Positions 13,400 to 13,507 of a stretch of 13,507 nucleotides of DNA are shown here, piece after piece (the stretch's first letter is position 1; each line of letters begins with the position of its first letter). The position numbers and the translations under genes are program-made. A model generated the notes under the pieces. That model worked only from the letters and a program-made list of their open reading frames with translations, did no database searches and was not told the origin of the DNA. Origin of the DNA: an uncultured beta proteobacterium. Lineage in GTDB: Bacteria; Pseudomonadota; Gammaproteobacteria; Burkholderiales; Burkholderiaceae_C. Location: assembly GCA_903859265.1 (NCBI GenBank), contig CAIOLZ010000277.1, positions 1-13,507 of the forward strand. The letters run 5' to 3'.

Positions 13400-13507
13400 G
13401 TCGCGGTGGCCGTACAGGTTGTGTCGGTGGAGGGCCGGCAAACACGTGACTTGCCGGTATTCGACAAGATGACACGGCGAGTTTCAAAGCCAGTCTGAGT
13501 GGCGTCA
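13393..13507 (-). CDS. C-terminal end of a probable GspH/FimT-like pseudopilin (cut by window edge)
   Basis: On the - strand a frame is open from the right edge to a TAG at 13395-13393, encoding 37 visible residues. They include 'GFETRRVILSNTGKSRVCRP' and end 'TCTATATS'. A beta-strand-like 'RRVILSNTG' followed by 'RVCRP' and a second cysteine resembles the C-termini of FimT/GspH minor pilins (type IV pilus or type II secretion) in Burkholderiales, where two cysteines often form a disulphide. This is a resemblance judged by eye on a short fragment; the N-terminal prepilin signal that would prove it lies outside the window. It converges on the HD-GYP gene with a 42-base gap. Confidence 0.45.
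   Translation of the reverse strand, partial: DATQTGFETRRVILSNTGKSRVCRPSTDTTCTATATS

Noticed and set aside
1..13507. Search for CRISPR arrays, insertion sequences, phage genes or toxin-antitoxin pairs
   Set aside because: No regularly spaced repeats, transposase motifs, terminal inverted repeats with target duplications, or small paired genes were seen; the content is core chromosomal.

Overview
This window is a stretch of bacterial core chromosome. Protein style, gene order and tRNA sequences point to a betaproteobacterium of the order Burkholderiales, most likely Comamonadaceae (Rhodoferax/Polaromonas-like). That placement is inferred from recognised protein families and was not tested by a search. 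Every complete protein gene lies on the + strand; two partial genes on the - strand are cut by the window edges.

Layout. (1) 1-374, minus: the N-terminal part of an HpnC-type squalene/hydroxysqualene synthase (hopanoid precursor pathway), running off the left edge. (2) 375-534: divergent intergenic region with a textbook sigma70 promoter for the rightward operon and an imperfect palindrome over its -10/+1 region, resembling a TetR-type operator. (3) 535-4807: a two-gene RND efflux operon, a lipoprotein membrane-fusion protein and a 1055-aa inner-membrane permease that overlap by 8 bases; no outer-membrane channel gene is present here. (4) 4898-4984: tRNA-Leu(UAG). (5) 5062-10963: the protein quality-control block tig-clpP-clpX-lon. 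Trigger factor folds nascent chains, ClpXP and Lon degrade regulatory and damaged proteins. A strong sigma32-like promoter precedes clpP, a second lies inside the 3' end of clpX upstream of lon, and an intrinsic terminator separates clpP from clpX. (6) 11035-11372: tRNA-Gly(GCC), tRNA-Cys(GCA), tRNA-Leu(UAA), with a strong intrinsic terminator between the first two. (7) 11444-12073: a conserved protein of unknown function. (8) 12118-13350: a DUF3391/HD-GYP cyclic-di-GMP phosphodiesterase. (9) 13393-13507, minus: the C-terminal end of a probable pseudopilin-like protein, running off the right edge.

No intergenic gap exceeds 300 bases. I found no insertion sequence, CRISPR array, phage gene or other sign of horizontal transfer, and no convincing novel multi-gene system. 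The points worth following are regulatory: the operator-like palindrome, the two heat-shock promoter candidates, the terminators at clpP/clpX and inside the tRNA cluster, a three-way hairpin in the tig leader, and a possibly leaderless gene of unknown function.
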